Shown piece by piece: positions 31,891-41,600 of a stretch of DNA of 64,000 nucleotides. Source of the stretch: Clostridia bacterium (GTDB lineage: Bacteria; Bacillota; Clostridia; Oscillospirales; CAG-272). The notes under the pieces were generated by a model. The model ran no database searches. It worked only from the letters and a program-made list of their open reading frames with translations, and had not been told where the DNA came from. Every line of letters begins with the position of its first letter. Positions within the stretch are counted from its first letter, which is position 1. Made by a program: the position numbers and the translations under genes. The stretch lies in the NCBI GenBank assembly GCA_017420755.1, contig JAFQOG010000029.1:62001-126000 (forward strand), written 5' to 3'.

Positions 31891-32901
31891 TTATCCATAA
31901 ATACTCCAGCCAATTGCCGGACGACGCCCCTTAATAACATCTACAACATGATTGTTGCCTTCTTCTACAACTAAAGCATCAGCCCATGAGATAAGATCCT
32001 CGATGTTTTGGCTTTTAACCATAATAGAAACATTGTTGCAGTCAAAAAAAGCGTTTTTATTTATTTTAATAAGAGATCTGGGCGCAAATACTGTAAATGA
32101 ATTCATAATATGGCCATTTACAATTATTTCATTATTTTTGAGCATGGTTGCAATTCCACTAAAAAGTCCCTCTCCAATTTCTGTAACCGTATAATCTATT
32201 CCATTACAACGAATGGTATTTGGGATAGTAACACTTGCAGAAGAAGTTGAAAAAGAATATTTTGAAGCAATAGCAGTGCCGTCTTCATTAAAGGTATATT
32301 GTAGTAAGGACCAGTGCGCCTTGTAGGATTTATTTCCTTTATCAGTCGATTTTATAGTAATGGTTGAATAAATTTCCTCGCCGTCGCCCTCGCTCCAGCC
32401 AAAGAATAAAAATCCTTTTTTAGTGGGAGTGGGAAGAGTATATTCCTCGCCTTCAATATAATAATCCTTTTCCATAGCATCAAATTTTCCACCATCAAGC
32501 TCAAAGCTAATGGAATGAGGGATACCCCATTTTGCCACTAGCGTGATATTTTCTTGAATAGTGGTGCTAAAATCCCATTTTTTATCATTTAAATACCAAC
32601 CAAGAAAAGAAAAGCCATCTTTTTTAGGATCAATAGGGGGCTTGTAAGCAATGCTACCGGCTTCGATTTTTTGATTTGCAATTTTACTACCACCATTCGA
32701 GTCAAACGAAATGGTGATTCTATCATCCTCACTCGAGGATTCCTTTTCCACTAAAGTGCTAGATTCCTCTTCCTTTGATGAAAAATCCGGTATATAGCTA
32801 TAAGAATAATCATCATTGTTACTATTGTCACATCCAACAAATAAAATCAAGGAGACAATAGACAAAATTATTATCAAAAAAGCTTTTGATAAAGAATTCA
32901 T
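31891..32901 (-). CDS. InlB-repeat lipoprotein
   Basis: A 336-residue lipoprotein. The signal ends in lipobox LFVGC (Cys at about 24) and is followed by an acidic Ser-rich linker. Two InlB B-repeat-like modules span about 67-195 (FDSNGGSKIANQKIEAG, FSFLGWYLNDKKWDF, GFLFFGWSEG). A partial BspA/LRR-like region (SASVTIPNTIRCNGIDYTV, INKNAFFDCNNV) then follows. It is a smaller relative of the protein at 23308-25818. The gene lies 18 bases after an ABC exporter gene on the same strand, so they are probably co-transcribed. Confidence 0.82.
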   Translation of the reverse strand: MNSLSKAFLIIILSIVSLILFVGCDNSNNDDYSYSYIPDFSSKEEESSTLVEKESSSEDDRITISFDSNGGSKIANQKIEAGSIAYKPPIDPKKDGFSFLGWYLNDKKWDFSTTIQENITLVAKWGIPHSISFELDGGKFDAMEKDYYIEGEEYTLPTPTKKGFLFFGWSEGDGEEIYSTITIKSTDKGNKSYKAHWSLLQYTFNEDGTAIASKYSFSTSSASVTIPNTIRCNGIDYTVTEIGEGLFSGIATMLKNNEIIVNGHIMNSFTVFAPRSLIKINKNAFFDCNNVSIMVKSQNIEDLISWADALVVEEGNNHVVDVIKGRRPAIGWSIYG

Positions 32902-32919
32902 ATAATGCCTCCTTAAAAT

Positions 32920-34812
32920 TTAATTATTTTCTCCGTATGTAATATATCTTTCGGCTTGTGCAGAGAATAGCTCGTGATATTTTCCGTTAAGCTCCATAAG
33001 CTCAGAGTGTGTTCCCATTTCGACAATTTCTCCTGCCTCGAGAACAATTATTACATTTGCCCTAGTGGCGCTAGATAAGCGGTGCGAAACGAAAATGGTT
33101 GTTTTGTGATCGCTCAAGCTGTCAAATTGGTTGAAAATTTGTTGCTCAGCTAATGCGTCAAGCGATGCGGTAGGCTCGTCTAGAATTAATATATCACTAT
33201 TAGAATAGAACGCCCTAGCAACAGCTAGCTTTTGCCATTGACCAATAGACAGCTCCATTCCGTCCTCTTCAAAGAATTTTGATAGATAAGTATCGTATCC
33301 TTTAGGAAGATGTGAGATAAATTCGTTTGCGCCACTTTGAGTTGAGGCACGAATCATGTCCTCCTCATTAAAGCCCTTTGAAATATCTCCAAAGATAATG
33401 TTTTCGCTAGCTTGAACTGCGTATTTTCCAAAATCTTGGAAAATAATTCCATAAAGAGCATAAAGCTCCTTTAAATCGTATTCTCTTATATCAACGCCAT
33501 CTAAGAGAACAACGCCCTCGGTAGGATCGTAAAGACGAGTTAAAAGCTTAATTAGCGTGGTTTTTCCTGCGCCATTCAATCCCACAAGAACAGCAGTATC
33601 ACCGCCCTCAAGCTTGAAATTGATGTTTTTTAAAACATACTTGTCCGTTCCGGGATAAGAAAAATATACATTTTTAAATTCAATTGTGTGTGCAACATTT
33701 CTTTCCACATGTCGCGGCTCATCAAGAATAGGCACTATTTCGGATTTTACATTGTTAAACGCAATCATATTATCAATGAAAAGCGTTCCCTCGTAGATTG
33801 TAGCGGTAGCAGAAACCAGAGTTCCAACACAACCGATAATGGAATTTAAAGATCCTGAATAAAGAGAGAAATCTCCAACCGTAAGTCCGCCTGGGGAAAC
33901 ATTCGTAGCTATATAAAAGAATAAAAGAGCGTTTACACCAGCAGTTACAAGGGTAATTATAACATGCCAAATATTTTCCCTTACAACAAGCCTTTTGAGC
34001 CCCTTATAGTAGCGGTCAAAGGTGTTTTCGAATTTGTTAATAAATGTATTTGAAAGATCAAACAGTCTGACTTCCTTAGCAAGATCCTTGTTTGTCATAA
34101 CAGCAGAATAATATTCCATTAAGCGCCTATCCTTAGAGTGACGACGCATATAAAGGAAATTTTTTCTTCCATACACAAATTTGATAATAGCAGCGGGGAG
34201 AGCAAAAACAATAATGATAAGTGGAGCAAGTGGGCTTAAGGTAACAAGAACCGTGATAAATGATGCAACACTTATAATATTGCTCAGCATATTAAAGGTA
34301 GAGCTTAAAATTTGAACAGGTCTAAAGCCCGCCTCTCGACATGCATTCTCGAATTTTTCATAAAACTCCGGTAAATCAAATTGTGCAAGATCAATTTCTC
34401 TTGATTTTGTTATTATTTTTACCTTAATGTGATTGACAACCTTTTCACTAAGAATTCTAATAATGGCGTTATAAACAGTCGAAACAACACCCTGCAGGAC
34501 TAAGTAGGCAAATTGCATACATATCCAAAAAAGAATATTGGCTTCAACACCGTTATAAGCATCTACTAGGGAATTTATAAGCTCAGCAGAGATAAACGCG
34601 CCTAAAACAGGCGTGATACCATTAAAGAGAGCCGAAAACGCCATAGCAAATAGGATCAATGGGCTAGTTTCCCAAACTAGCTTGAAAATATAAGCGTATC
34701 TTGAAAAAAATCCCTTTATTAGCTTTACCCAATATCTTGGGTAATCCTTTAAGGATTTTGGCTTTTCGAGATCGTTATTAAATTTCTTTATGGGTGGAGG
34801 ACCTCCAAACAT
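32920..34812 (-). CDS. ABC transporter, fused permease and ATP-binding protein
   Basis: A 630-residue half-transporter. Six membrane spans in about 50-330 are followed by the nucleotide-binding domain. Walker A is GLNGAGKTT, the signature is LSIGQWQK, Walker B is ILILDEPTASLD and the switch His is in FVSHRLSSA. The N-terminus is extended and Pro/Lys-rich. No partner half-transporter is adjacent, so it is probably a homodimeric exporter. The substrate is unknown; the InlB lipoprotein gene directly downstream is the only clue from context. Confidence 0.9.
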   Translation of the reverse strand: MFGGPPPIKKFNNDLEKPKSLKDYPRYWVKLIKGFFSRYAYIFKLVWETSPLILFAMAFSALFNGITPVLGAFISAELINSLVDAYNGVEANILFWICMQFAYLVLQGVVSTVYNAIIRILSEKVVNHIKVKIITKSREIDLAQFDLPEFYEKFENACREAGFRPVQILSSTFNMLSNIISVASFITVLVTLSPLAPLIIIVFALPAAIIKFVYGRKNFLYMRRHSKDRRLMEYYSAVMTNKDLAKEVRLFDLSNTFINKFENTFDRYYKGLKRLVVRENIWHVIITLVTAGVNALLFFYIATNVSPGGLTVGDFSLYSGSLNSIIGCVGTLVSATATIYEGTLFIDNMIAFNNVKSEIVPILDEPRHVERNVAHTIEFKNVYFSYPGTDKYVLKNINFKLEGGDTAVLVGLNGAGKTTLIKLLTRLYDPTEGVVLLDGVDIREYDLKELYALYGIIFQDFGKYAVQASENIIFGDISKGFNEEDMIRASTQSGANEFISHLPKGYDTYLSKFFEEDGMELSIGQWQKLAVARAFYSNSDILILDEPTASLDALAEQQIFNQFDSLSDHKTTIFVSHRLSSATRANVIIVLEAGEIVEMGTHSELMELNGKYHELFSAQAERYITYGENN

Positions 34813-34845
34813 AAAAATCTCCTCTCAAAAAATATATACATTAAT

Positions 34846-34874
34846 AGTATAGCATTGATTAGCAAGAATTTCAA
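34846..34874 (-). promoter_or_regulatory. Promoter of the ABC exporter-lipoprotein unit
   Basis: On the minus strand, TTGAAA and TATACT are separated by 17 bases. Confidence 0.55.
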
Positions 34875-34896
34875 GAGTGAATTAAATAGAATTTTT

Positions 34897-34962
34897 TGTC
34901 GCAAAAAAATCCTTTTCTGCTCACAAAAAATGACAAAATTTTAGCATTGATAAAATTACAAT
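34897..34962 (+). promoter_or_regulatory. Predicted spoIIG promoter with a long spacer and Spo0A-box-like sites
   Basis: ATGACA (34930-34935) and TACAAT (34957-34962) are 21 bases apart. The Bacillus spoIIG promoter is likewise recognised by SigA plus Spo0A despite a spacer of about 22. TGTCGCA (34897-34903) matches the 0A box TGTCGAA at 6 of 7 positions, and TGACAAA (34931-34937) at 5 of 7, overlapping the -35. Confidence 0.5.
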
Positions 34963-34986
34963 AGAAATTAAGAGAGGAGGAATGCC

Positions 34987-35784
34987 ATGAAAATTTATGC
35001 CGATATATTATTTGCAATCAATTTTAGCATGGATTTTATATCTTTTTTTATAACATCTATGATCATGAGAAGGAAAATAAATAAAAAGAGAATTCTTTTG
35101 GCGTCAGCCTTTGGTGGAATATATGGTGTTGTAGATATATTACTTAATTTAGACACAATAATTTCGATCGTGGTTTCGGTTTTGAGCTCATTAATTATGT
35201 GTTTGATTGCATATCATGAAAAAACCATTAGGCGCTTTATTGGTATGTATATAGTCCATTGGGGAATTAGTGCTACGCTTGGTGGATTTATGAGCATTTT
35301 ATATTCATTTCTAAATAGTGTTTTAGGTAAATATATAGAAAACTACACATATTCTCAGGTTTATACAGGAGCTAGATTTTTTATTGCCTTAGCCTTAGCA
35401 ATTATAATATCTACTGTATTTGGAAGGTTTTTTTCAAGCGAGAAAAGCGTAAAATCAACAACCATTAATGTGGTGGTTAATAAATGCTCGTATTCAATTG
35501 AAGCGCTTTGCGATTCGGGAAATCTTTTGACAGAGCCGATATCGGGAAAGGCTGTGATTTTGATTAATGCAGAGAGCGATCTTGGAAGAAAAATAGAGGA
35601 AATTCCGGAAATTTTCAAGCGCTTTATTCCTTATAAAAGCGTTGGAGGAAATGGAATGATAAAGGGAATAATTCCCGAAAAAATTGAAATAAACGGAAGC
35701 GAGCGTGCAGGGATAATAGCTCCAATTTCAAAAATAAATTTTGCAGGCTATGAGGCATGCGTGCCATCTGTGCTGGTTAATTAA
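34987..35784 (+). CDS. spoIIGA: Sigma-E processing peptidase SpoIIGA
   Basis: A membrane aspartic protease that cleaves the pro-sequence of SigE in the mother cell after signalling by forespore SpoIIR. At 265 residues, about five transmembrane segments fill the first 150 residues. The soluble domain has the active-site motif LCDSGNLL with Asp176. AGGAGG precedes the start, and the gene is directly upstream of sigE as usual. Confidence 0.95.
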   Translation: MKIYADILFAINFSMDFISFFITSMIMRRKINKKRILLASAFGGIYGVVDILLNLDTIISIVVSVLSSLIMCLIAYHEKTIRRFIGMYIVHWGISATLGGFMSILYSFLNSVLGKYIENYTYSQVYTGARFFIALALAIIISTVFGRFFSSEKSVKSTTINVVVNKCSYSIEALCDSGNLLTEPISGKAVILINAESDLGRKIEEIPEIFKRFIPYKSVGGNGMIKGIIPEKIEINGSERAGIIAPISKINFAGYEACVPSVLVN

Positions 35785-35793
35785 GGAGAAAAG

Positions 35794-36492
35794 ATGAAAT
35801 TTTTATTAAAGTTGAAACTATTTATTTTAAAGATTTTTGGCAAAAAGGAAATTTTTTACATAAATGGTCCGGAAACTCTTCCTCCACCATTAGATCCGGA
35901 GCTAGAGGCCGAAATAATAGCAGATCTCGAAAGCAATCCCGAAAAAGCATCTATTTTGATAGAGCATAATCTACGACTTGTTGTATATATAGCAAAAAAG
36001 TTTGAAGGCTCTGTTACTCCTCTTGAGGATTTAATTTCAATAGGAACAATAGGGCTTGTAAAGGCTATAAATACATATAAAATTGATAAAAATATTAAGC
36101 TTGCCACATATGCATCAAGATGTATCGAGAACGAAATACTTATGTATATTAGAAAAAGCAGTAATCGTCATCTAGAGGTATCTCTTGACGAGCCTTTAAA
36201 TACTGACTGGGATGGAAATGAGTTGCTTTTATCGGATGTTTTAGGAACAGACGACGATGAGGTGTATAGAAGCATTGAGGAAACCGAAAACAAAAGGATA
36301 ATTGAGCAGGCTCTATCAAAGCTAAGCGAAAGGGAACGCTTGATAATATGCTTAAGATATGGATTTTTAGATGGAGTAGAAAAGACACAAAAGCAGGTAG
36401 CAGACGAGCTGGGAATATCTCAATCATATATTTCTAGGCTTGAAAAAAAGATAATTAAAAGGCTAAAAAAGGAAATAGAAACAAAAATTTAA
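35794..36492 (+). CDS. sigE: RNA polymerase sporulation sigma factor SigE (pro-form)
   Basis: The early mother-cell sigma factor. A pro-sequence of hydrophobic and basic residues ([18 protein letters not shown]) precedes [13 protein letters not shown], the conserved region around the SpoIIGA cleavage site. Region 2 ([44 protein letters not shown]) and region 4 ([35 protein letters not shown]) are intact in 232 residues. It starts 9 bases after spoIIGA. sigG, normally next, is elsewhere in this window. Confidence 0.96.
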   Translation: MKFLLKLKLFILKIFGKKEIFYINGPETLPPPLDPELEAEIIADLESNPEKASILIEHNLRLVVYIAKKFEGSVTPLEDLISIGTIGLVKAINTYKIDKNIKLATYASRCIENEILMYIRKSSNRHLEVSLDEPLNTDWDGNELLLSDVLGTDDDEVYRSIEETENKRIIEQALSKLSERERLIICLRYGFLDGVEKTQKQVADELGISQSYISRLEKKIIKRLKKEIETKI

Positions 36493-36511
36493 AAATAATT
36501 TGAAAAAGGTC

Positions 36512-36541
36512 TTGACTTTTGTAGTGAATATGTAGTATAAT
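36512..36541 (+). promoter_or_regulatory. Promoter of rpmE
   Basis: TTGACT (36512-36517), 18 bases, TATAAT (36536-36541). Confidence 0.75.
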
Positions 36542-36583
36542 GAATCGAAAATTATAGAACATTATTGCAAAGAGGTGAAAATA

Positions 36584-36790
36584 ATGAAAGCAGGACTTCA
36601 TCCAGAATACAAGGAAGCAACAATCAAATGTGCGTGTGGTAACACTGTAGTTACTAGAACCACAAAAGGTGATATCTCAGTTGAAATTTGCGCAAAGTGT
36701 CATCCATTCTTTACTGGTAAGCAAAAGCTAGTAGATGCTGGTGGACGCGTTGACAAGTTCAAGAGACGTCTTAATGTTGTAAATAAGTAA
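36584..36790 (+). CDS. rpmE: 50S ribosomal protein L31, zinc-binding type
   Basis: A 68-residue L31. It carries four cysteines in CACG and EICAKCHPF, the zinc-binding (C+) form. [18 protein letters not shown] is the family signature. The start at 36584 follows AGAGGTG. It has its own promoter and terminator. Confidence 0.95.
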   Translation: MKAGLHPEYKEATIKCACGNTVVTRTTKGDISVEICAKCHPFFTGKQKLVDAGGRVDKFKRRLNVVNK

Positions 36791-36798
36791 TTAAAACT

Positions 36799-36822
36799 GG
36801 CAAGCCAATAGCTTGCCTTTTT
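36799..36822 (+). terminator. rpmE terminator
   Basis: GGCAAGC, loop CAATA, GCTTGCC, then TTTTT. Confidence 0.82.
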
Positions 36823-36843
36823 AATTTCGTTTTAGGAGGGTAT

Positions 36844-38103
36844 ATGGAAAAATTAGATAATAGAGTAGTAACAGTTTCTGTCTATCCTCAAGGATGTGCA
36901 GACGAGGCAGAGCGTTCTCTTGAGGAGCTTGAGCGACTTGTGGAAACTGCAGGTGGCGTAGTGTTTGCTACTGTTACTCAAATGAAAAACACGCCCAACA
37001 CCACAACTTACATAGGCGAGGGTAAGCTTTTAGAGTTAGCTGAGCTATGCAAAAACAATTCAATTGAAAGAATTGTTTTTGATTGCGAGCTTTCTCCTGC
37101 ACAAATAAAAAATATTGAAAACGAAACCGATGCGCATGTTATAGACAGAAGTATGCTCATATTAGATATTTTTGCTCTTCACGCAACAAGTGCTGAAGGA
37201 AAAATTCAAGTAGAGCTTGCTCAGCTTAAATATACCGCACCAAGACTTGTTGGCAGAGGTAGAGATATGTCAAGGCTAGGAGGCGGAATTGGAACTAGAG
37301 GCCCGGGAGAGAGCAAGCTGGAAATTGACAGAAGAAGAATATCATCACGCATTGCATTTTTGCAAAATGAATTAAGAGAGCTTGAGCGAACAAGGCAAAC
37401 AATGCGTGCGCAAAGAGATAGAAGCGGTATAATTAAAGCATGCATTGTCGGTTATACGAATGCCGGAAAATCAACTCTTTTGAATTTATTAACAGATGCG
37501 GGAATTTTGGCAGAGGACAAGCTTTTCGCAACTCTTGACCCAACAACAAGAAAATTTGAGCTTCCAAGTGGAATAAGCATGCTTCTTACCGATACAGTAG
37601 GCTTTATAAGAAAGCTTCCGCATCATTTGATACACGCATTTAAATCCACTCTTGATGAGGCTGTATATTGTGACTTTTTAATAATCGTTGTTGATGCTTC
37701 AAGTGATGAGTGTATGGAGCATATGGCGATTACCGAGTCGATTTTAGAAAGCTTAGGAGCGTCTGACAAGCCAAAGCTCTACATTTTTAATAAAGCAGAT
37801 GCGTGCGCACATGAAAGACTTTATGATTTGCGTCTTTTTAAGGGCCATAGCTCAAGGGTTGTTACCCTAAGTGCAATGACGGGTCAAGGCTTAGATGAGC
37901 TTTTGTCTCAGCTTGAGCATTTGTGCAGAGATGGAAAAACGGTGGAGCTATTCTTGTTCCCATATACAGAGCAGGGCGCTTTAAATTCACTTTATAAGCA
38001 AGCGGAGATAAGAAACACCAAGTATATTGAAGAGGGAGTTTTGGTTGAGGCTGTTGTTGATGCAAAAACCAAGGGAATGTTTAAAAGATTTCTCAAGGCT
38101 TGA
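36844..38103 (+). CDS. hflX: GTPase HflX
   Basis: A ribosome-splitting GTPase of the Obg-HflX superfamily. The N-terminal domain has FDCELSPAQIKNIENE and the glycine-rich block LGGGIGTRGPGESKLEIDRR at about 140-160. The GTPase domain follows, with G1 GYTNAGKST, G2-region LDPTTR, G3 DTVGF and G4 NKAD. The length of 419 residues is normal. AGGAGGG precedes the start. Confidence 0.95.
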   Translation: MEKLDNRVVTVSVYPQGCADEAERSLEELERLVETAGGVVFATVTQMKNTPNTTTYIGEGKLLELAELCKNNSIERIVFDCELSPAQIKNIENETDAHVIDRSMLILDIFALHATSAEGKIQVELAQLKYTAPRLVGRGRDMSRLGGGIGTRGPGESKLEIDRRRISSRIAFLQNELRELERTRQTMRAQRDRSGIIKACIVGYTNAGKSTLLNLLTDAGILAEDKLFATLDPTTRKFELPSGISMLLTDTVGFIRKLPHHLIHAFKSTLDEAVYCDFLIIVVDASSDECMEHMAITESILESLGASDKPKLYIFNKADACAHERLYDLRLFKGHSSRVVTLSAMTGQGLDELLSQLEHLCRDGKTVELFLFPYTEQGALNSLYKQAEIRNTKYIEEGVLVEAVVDAKTKGMFKRFLKA

Positions 38104-38126
38104 ATTTTACAATTGCCAAAAATGAA

Positions 38127-38753
38127 ATGCATATGGAAAAAATAAAAAAGCTCAAAAATACTGCTGAAATTGAATTTGTCGAGAAAAAATCTGTGTTTAT
38201 CGCTCTTGCAATAAGCGTTGAAAGCGAAGAAGATGCTCTCGAAATTATAAAGCAAAGAAAAAAGAAATATCATGACGCAACACATAATGTATATGCCTAT
38301 TTGTTAGGTGATGGCACAATTTGCAGATATTCTGATGATGCAGAGCCACAGGGAACTGCGGGAATGCCTGTTCTAAATGCCATAAGAATGTCCGGTATAT
38401 CTAATGTTTTAGTGATTGTAACAAGATATTTTGGAGGCATTTTGCTAGGTGCAGGAGGTCTTGTGAGGGCATATTCAACTAGCGCCTCTATGGCGCTTGA
38501 AGCGGGAGGAATAGCGATTTATGAAAGCTATTCAGTGCTTGAGTGTAAATGCTCTTACTCTGATTATCAAAGGCTTCCACAAATTCTAGCATCATATGAT
38601 GCGATAATTGATAATACAGAATTTTTAGAAAATGTTGAAATTAAATTCGCAATAACGGAGCAAGCCCTTGACGAGTTTAAGGAAAAAATAAACGAAAGCT
38701 TTGCCGGAAGAATAGAGCTAAAGCTGATAGATACTCGCTTAGATAGTAAATAA
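38127..38753 (+). CDS. YigZ / IMPACT family protein
   Basis: About 208 residues. The N-terminal UPF0029/Impact domain shows VEKKSVFIALA, KKKYHDATHNVYAYLLG, then SDDAEPQGTAGMPVLNAI and the glycine-rich YFGGILLGAGGLVRAYS. The C-terminal DUF1949 domain is present. The molecular function is uncertain. The start could be ATG 38127 or ATG 38133; no good ribosome site precedes either, and the frame also reaches TTG 38100, which overlaps the hflX stop. Confidence 0.88.
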   Translation: MHMEKIKKLKNTAEIEFVEKKSVFIALAISVESEEDALEIIKQRKKKYHDATHNVYAYLLGDGTICRYSDDAEPQGTAGMPVLNAIRMSGISNVLVIVTRYFGGILLGAGGLVRAYSTSASMALEAGGIAIYESYSVLECKCSYSDYQRLPQILASYDAIIDNTEFLENVEIKFAITEQALDEFKEKINESFAGRIELKLIDTRLDSK

Positions 38754-38760
38754 TCGGTCG

Positions 38761-38797
38761 AAAATTTGTGCAAAAAAAGTATTTGCACAAATTTTTG
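38761..38797 (+). terminator. Terminator after the YigZ-family gene
   Basis: AAAATTTGTGCAAA and TTTGCACAAATTTTT form a 13-14-bp stem. Its right arm overlaps the -35 of the next promoter. Confidence 0.75.
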
Positions 38798-38811
38798 CGT
38801 ATTTATATTAT
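38783..38811 (+). promoter_or_regulatory. Promoter of dgt-dnaG-rpoD
   Basis: TTGCAC (38783-38788), 17 bases, TATTAT (38806-38811). The -35 sits in the right arm of the preceding terminator stem. Confidence 0.55.
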
Positions 38812-38838
38812 GTAAGCATTAGAAGGGAGGATTAATGT

Positions 38839-39846
38839 ATGACTGCTAACGAATTGTTTCTAGATAGAGAAAGAATGTTTTTGTCAGAGTACGCATTTTT
38901 AACATCAAATACCCGTGGCAGAGAGAAACCATGCCCACCTTGTCCCAATCGTACAGAGTTTCAGCGCGATAGAGATAGAATTATACATTCAAAATCCTTT
39001 CGTAGATTGATGCACAAGACACAGGTCTTTTTATCTCCTGAGGACGAGCATTTTAGAACAAGAATGACTCATACTCTTGAGGTTTCACAAATTGCAAGAA
39101 TTATTTCTCGCGCTCTTCGTTTAAACGAGGATTTGTGTGAGGCTGCAGCTTTGGGACACGACCTTGGTCACACTCCGTTTGGACATTCGGGTGAAAACGC
39201 AATGAGAAAGTTTTATTCATCTGATTTTGCACACTATAAGCAAAGCGTAAGAGTTGTTGAAAAGCTTGAAAACGATGGAGAAGGACTTAATCTTACATGG
39301 GAGGTTAAGGACGCAATCCTAAATCACACCGGATCGTGTGAGGCAACAACCCTTGAGGGTAAGATTATAAAGCTTGCCGATAGAATTGCTTACATAAATC
39401 ATGATATTGACGACGCCTGCCGTGCAGGAATAATGTCAATAGAGGATATTCCTATGGAAATAAGAAAGGTATTAGGCGATGGACATAGCGTTCGAATTAA
39501 TACTCTTGTTTCCTCTATTATTCAAGAGAGCATGGACAAGCCTTATGTTAGAATGGCGCCCGAGATCGAAGGCGCTATGATGGAGCTTCGCGCCTTTCTG
39601 TTTAAAAATGTATATACAAATAAGGTGGCAAAGGCAGAAGAGGATAAGGCAATCGAAATGCTCGGTACTCTTTTCACATACTTTGTTAAAAATCCGTATG
39701 AAATGCCTAAAATTTATGTCAGAAATCTCGAAAAAGAGCCTGTTGAGAGGTGCGTTTGCGACTATATTTCTGGAATGACCGATAGATATGCGGTTGATTT
39801 GTTTAGAGAGCTTTTTGTACCTAATTCATGGAGGCGCAATATATGA
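38839..39846 (+). CDS. dgt: Deoxyguanosinetriphosphate triphosphohydrolase-like protein (HD domain)
   Basis: A 335-residue HD-superfamily dNTPase. TRMTHTLEVSQIARII gives the first metal His and GHDLGHTPFGHSGE the HD pair; the later LADRIAYINHDIDDA completes the set. Such enzymes split dNTPs to nucleoside and tripolyphosphate. GGGAGG lies 8 bases before the ATG. The gene precedes dnaG and overlaps it slightly, an order common in Clostridia. Confidence 0.92.
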   Translation: MTANELFLDRERMFLSEYAFLTSNTRGREKPCPPCPNRTEFQRDRDRIIHSKSFRRLMHKTQVFLSPEDEHFRTRMTHTLEVSQIARIISRALRLNEDLCEAAALGHDLGHTPFGHSGENAMRKFYSSDFAHYKQSVRVVEKLENDGEGLNLTWEVKDAILNHTGSCEATTLEGKIIKLADRIAYINHDIDDACRAGIMSIEDIPMEIRKVLGDGHSVRINTLVSSIIQESMDKPYVRMAPEIEGAMMELRAFLFKNVYTNKVAKAEEDKAIEMLGTLFTYFVKNPYEMPKIYVRNLEKEPVERCVCDYISGMTDRYAVDLFRELFVPNSWRRNI

Positions 39847-41588
39847 TATCTCCACAAATCATTGAAGAAATTAAATACAGAAACGATATCGAAAGCGTTG
39901 TTTCTTCTTATGTTTCTCTAAAAAGGGCGGGCTCTAATTTTAGTGGCTCGTGCCCGTTCCATAGCGAAAAAACGCCATCTTTTGTAGTTTTTCCGGCAAC
40001 CCAATCCTTTTATTGCTTTGGATGTGGCGCTGGCGGAGATGCAATATCGTTTGTGATGCGTGCGGAAAATCTTGACTATGTTTCAGCCATTAAGACTTTA
40101 GCTCAAAGAAGCGGCATTACATTACCGGATGATATCGATAATAAACAGCCACAAGGCGTTTCTAGACAAAGAGTGCTAGATATGAATATTGAGGCGGTTA
40201 AATTTTTCCAAGAATGTCTTTGGGACGAAAGACTTGGGGCTGAGGCAAGACAATATTTGCTCGAAAAAAGAGGCTTAGACAGAAGCGTAATTAAGCATTT
40301 TAGAATAGGCTATGCGCCTAATTCCTTTGGAATGCTTCATGATCATTTAAAAAAGCTGGGCTATACCGACGAGGAAATGTATGTTGCATTTCTTTGTGGT
40401 AAGGGACAAAAGGGAACTGCCTACGATTATTTTAGAAACAGAGTAATGTTCCCGATAATTGATACATCTGGAAATGTAGTCGCCTTTGGTGGACGAGTTA
40501 TGGATGATTCAAAGCCTAAATATTTAAACACATCTGACACTCCTGCTTTTAAAAAGAGTAGAAACCTTTTCGCATTAAACTTTGCTAAAAATCATTGTGA
40601 AAGCATGATGATTTTATGTGAGGGCTATATGGATGTTATTGCATTGCATGCTGCGGGCTTCGAAAACGCTGTTGCGACGCTCGGTACAGCAATAACCTCT
40701 GATCAAGCGAGAATTTTCTCGAAATACACTAAAAAGGTTGTCATTTCTTATGATAGTGACGAGGCGGGACAAAGAGCAGCTGACAAGGCGTTTAGATTTC
40801 TACAAGAGGTAGGAATAGAGGTCAAAATTCTAAAAATGGTCGGCGCTAAGGATCCAGACGAGTTTATAAAGAAATTTGGAGCTATAAGATTCAAGGAAAT
40901 AATCGAAAAATCAAAAAGTCGTTTTGATTTTGAGGTTGAAAAAATCATATCTAAATATAATATTGAAGATTTAGATGACAAAATAAAAGCATCATCTGAA
41001 ATTTGTCAGCTGATTGCAACCTTTGCATCCGAGGTTGAGCGAGAGGTTTATTTCATTAAAGCCTCAAAGCTACTTGGTATTCCAACAGATAGTATAAAAC
41101 GAGATGTTTCTGCTATCATAAATAGAAGAGCAAGAGAAGAAAAACGGACGCAAATTAATGAGATATATCGCGCTACTAGCGGTATAGGAGATAGAGTAAA
41201 TCCTGAAAGCGCAGCTCATATTAGGGCAAGTAAGATTGAGGAGGCGATTTTAGGGCTTATGCAGCTTCATGAGGAGCATTTTGTAAAATGCGCAACAACG
41301 CTAACGCCTGACGATTTTATTACATCGTTTGGCAAAAGAGTTTTCCAAAAAATGCAGGAGTTACATAACTCAAGTGTAAAATTTGATATCGCATATTTTT
41401 TGGAGGATTTTTCTCAGGACGAGGTTTCGCGTATTACAAAAATGATGACGGATAGGCAAATGCTCAATTCTAATGGGGCAGATGTTTTGTTTGAATGCAT
41501 CGAGTCGCTCAAGGCTGAGAAAAACAGAAATTCAAGCGAGGATAGTGTAGATTCCCTAATGGATTTACTAAACAAGAAGAAAAAATAA
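39843..41588 (+). CDS. dnaG: DNA primase DnaG
   Basis: Synthesises RNA primers for replication. The zinc-ribbon CHC2 domain has Cys37, His40, Cys58 and Cys61. The Toprim domain shows LCEGYMDVIAL and the SYDSDEAGQRAA metal-binding motif. The C-terminal helicase-interaction region is present. The 581-residue length counts from ATG 39843, chosen because GGAGG lies 8 bases before it; the in-frame ATG at 39828 has no such site. It overlaps dgt by 4 bases. Confidence 0.96.
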   Translation: MISPQIIEEIKYRNDIESVVSSYVSLKRAGSNFSGSCPFHSEKTPSFVVFPATQSFYCFGCGAGGDAISFVMRAENLDYVSAIKTLAQRSGITLPDDIDNKQPQGVSRQRVLDMNIEAVKFFQECLWDERLGAEARQYLLEKRGLDRSVIKHFRIGYAPNSFGMLHDHLKKLGYTDEEMYVAFLCGKGQKGTAYDYFRNRVMFPIIDTSGNVVAFGGRVMDDSKPKYLNTSDTPAFKKSRNLFALNFAKNHCESMMILCEGYMDVIALHAAGFENAVATLGTAITSDQARIFSKYTKKVVISYDSDEAGQRAADKAFRFLQEVGIEVKILKMVGAKDPDEFIKKFGAIRFKEIIEKSKSRFDFEVEKIISKYNIEDLDDKIKASSEICQLIATFASEVEREVYFIKASKLLGIPTDSIKRDVSAIINRRAREEKRTQINEIYRATSGIGDRVNPESAAHIRASKIEEAILGLMQLHEEHFVKCATTLTPDDFITSFGKRVFQKMQELHNSSVKFDIAYFLEDFSQDEVSRITKMMTDRQMLNSNGADVLFECIESLKAEKNRNSSEDSVDSLMDLLNKKKK

Positions 41589-41600
41589 GAGGGGTAAAAA

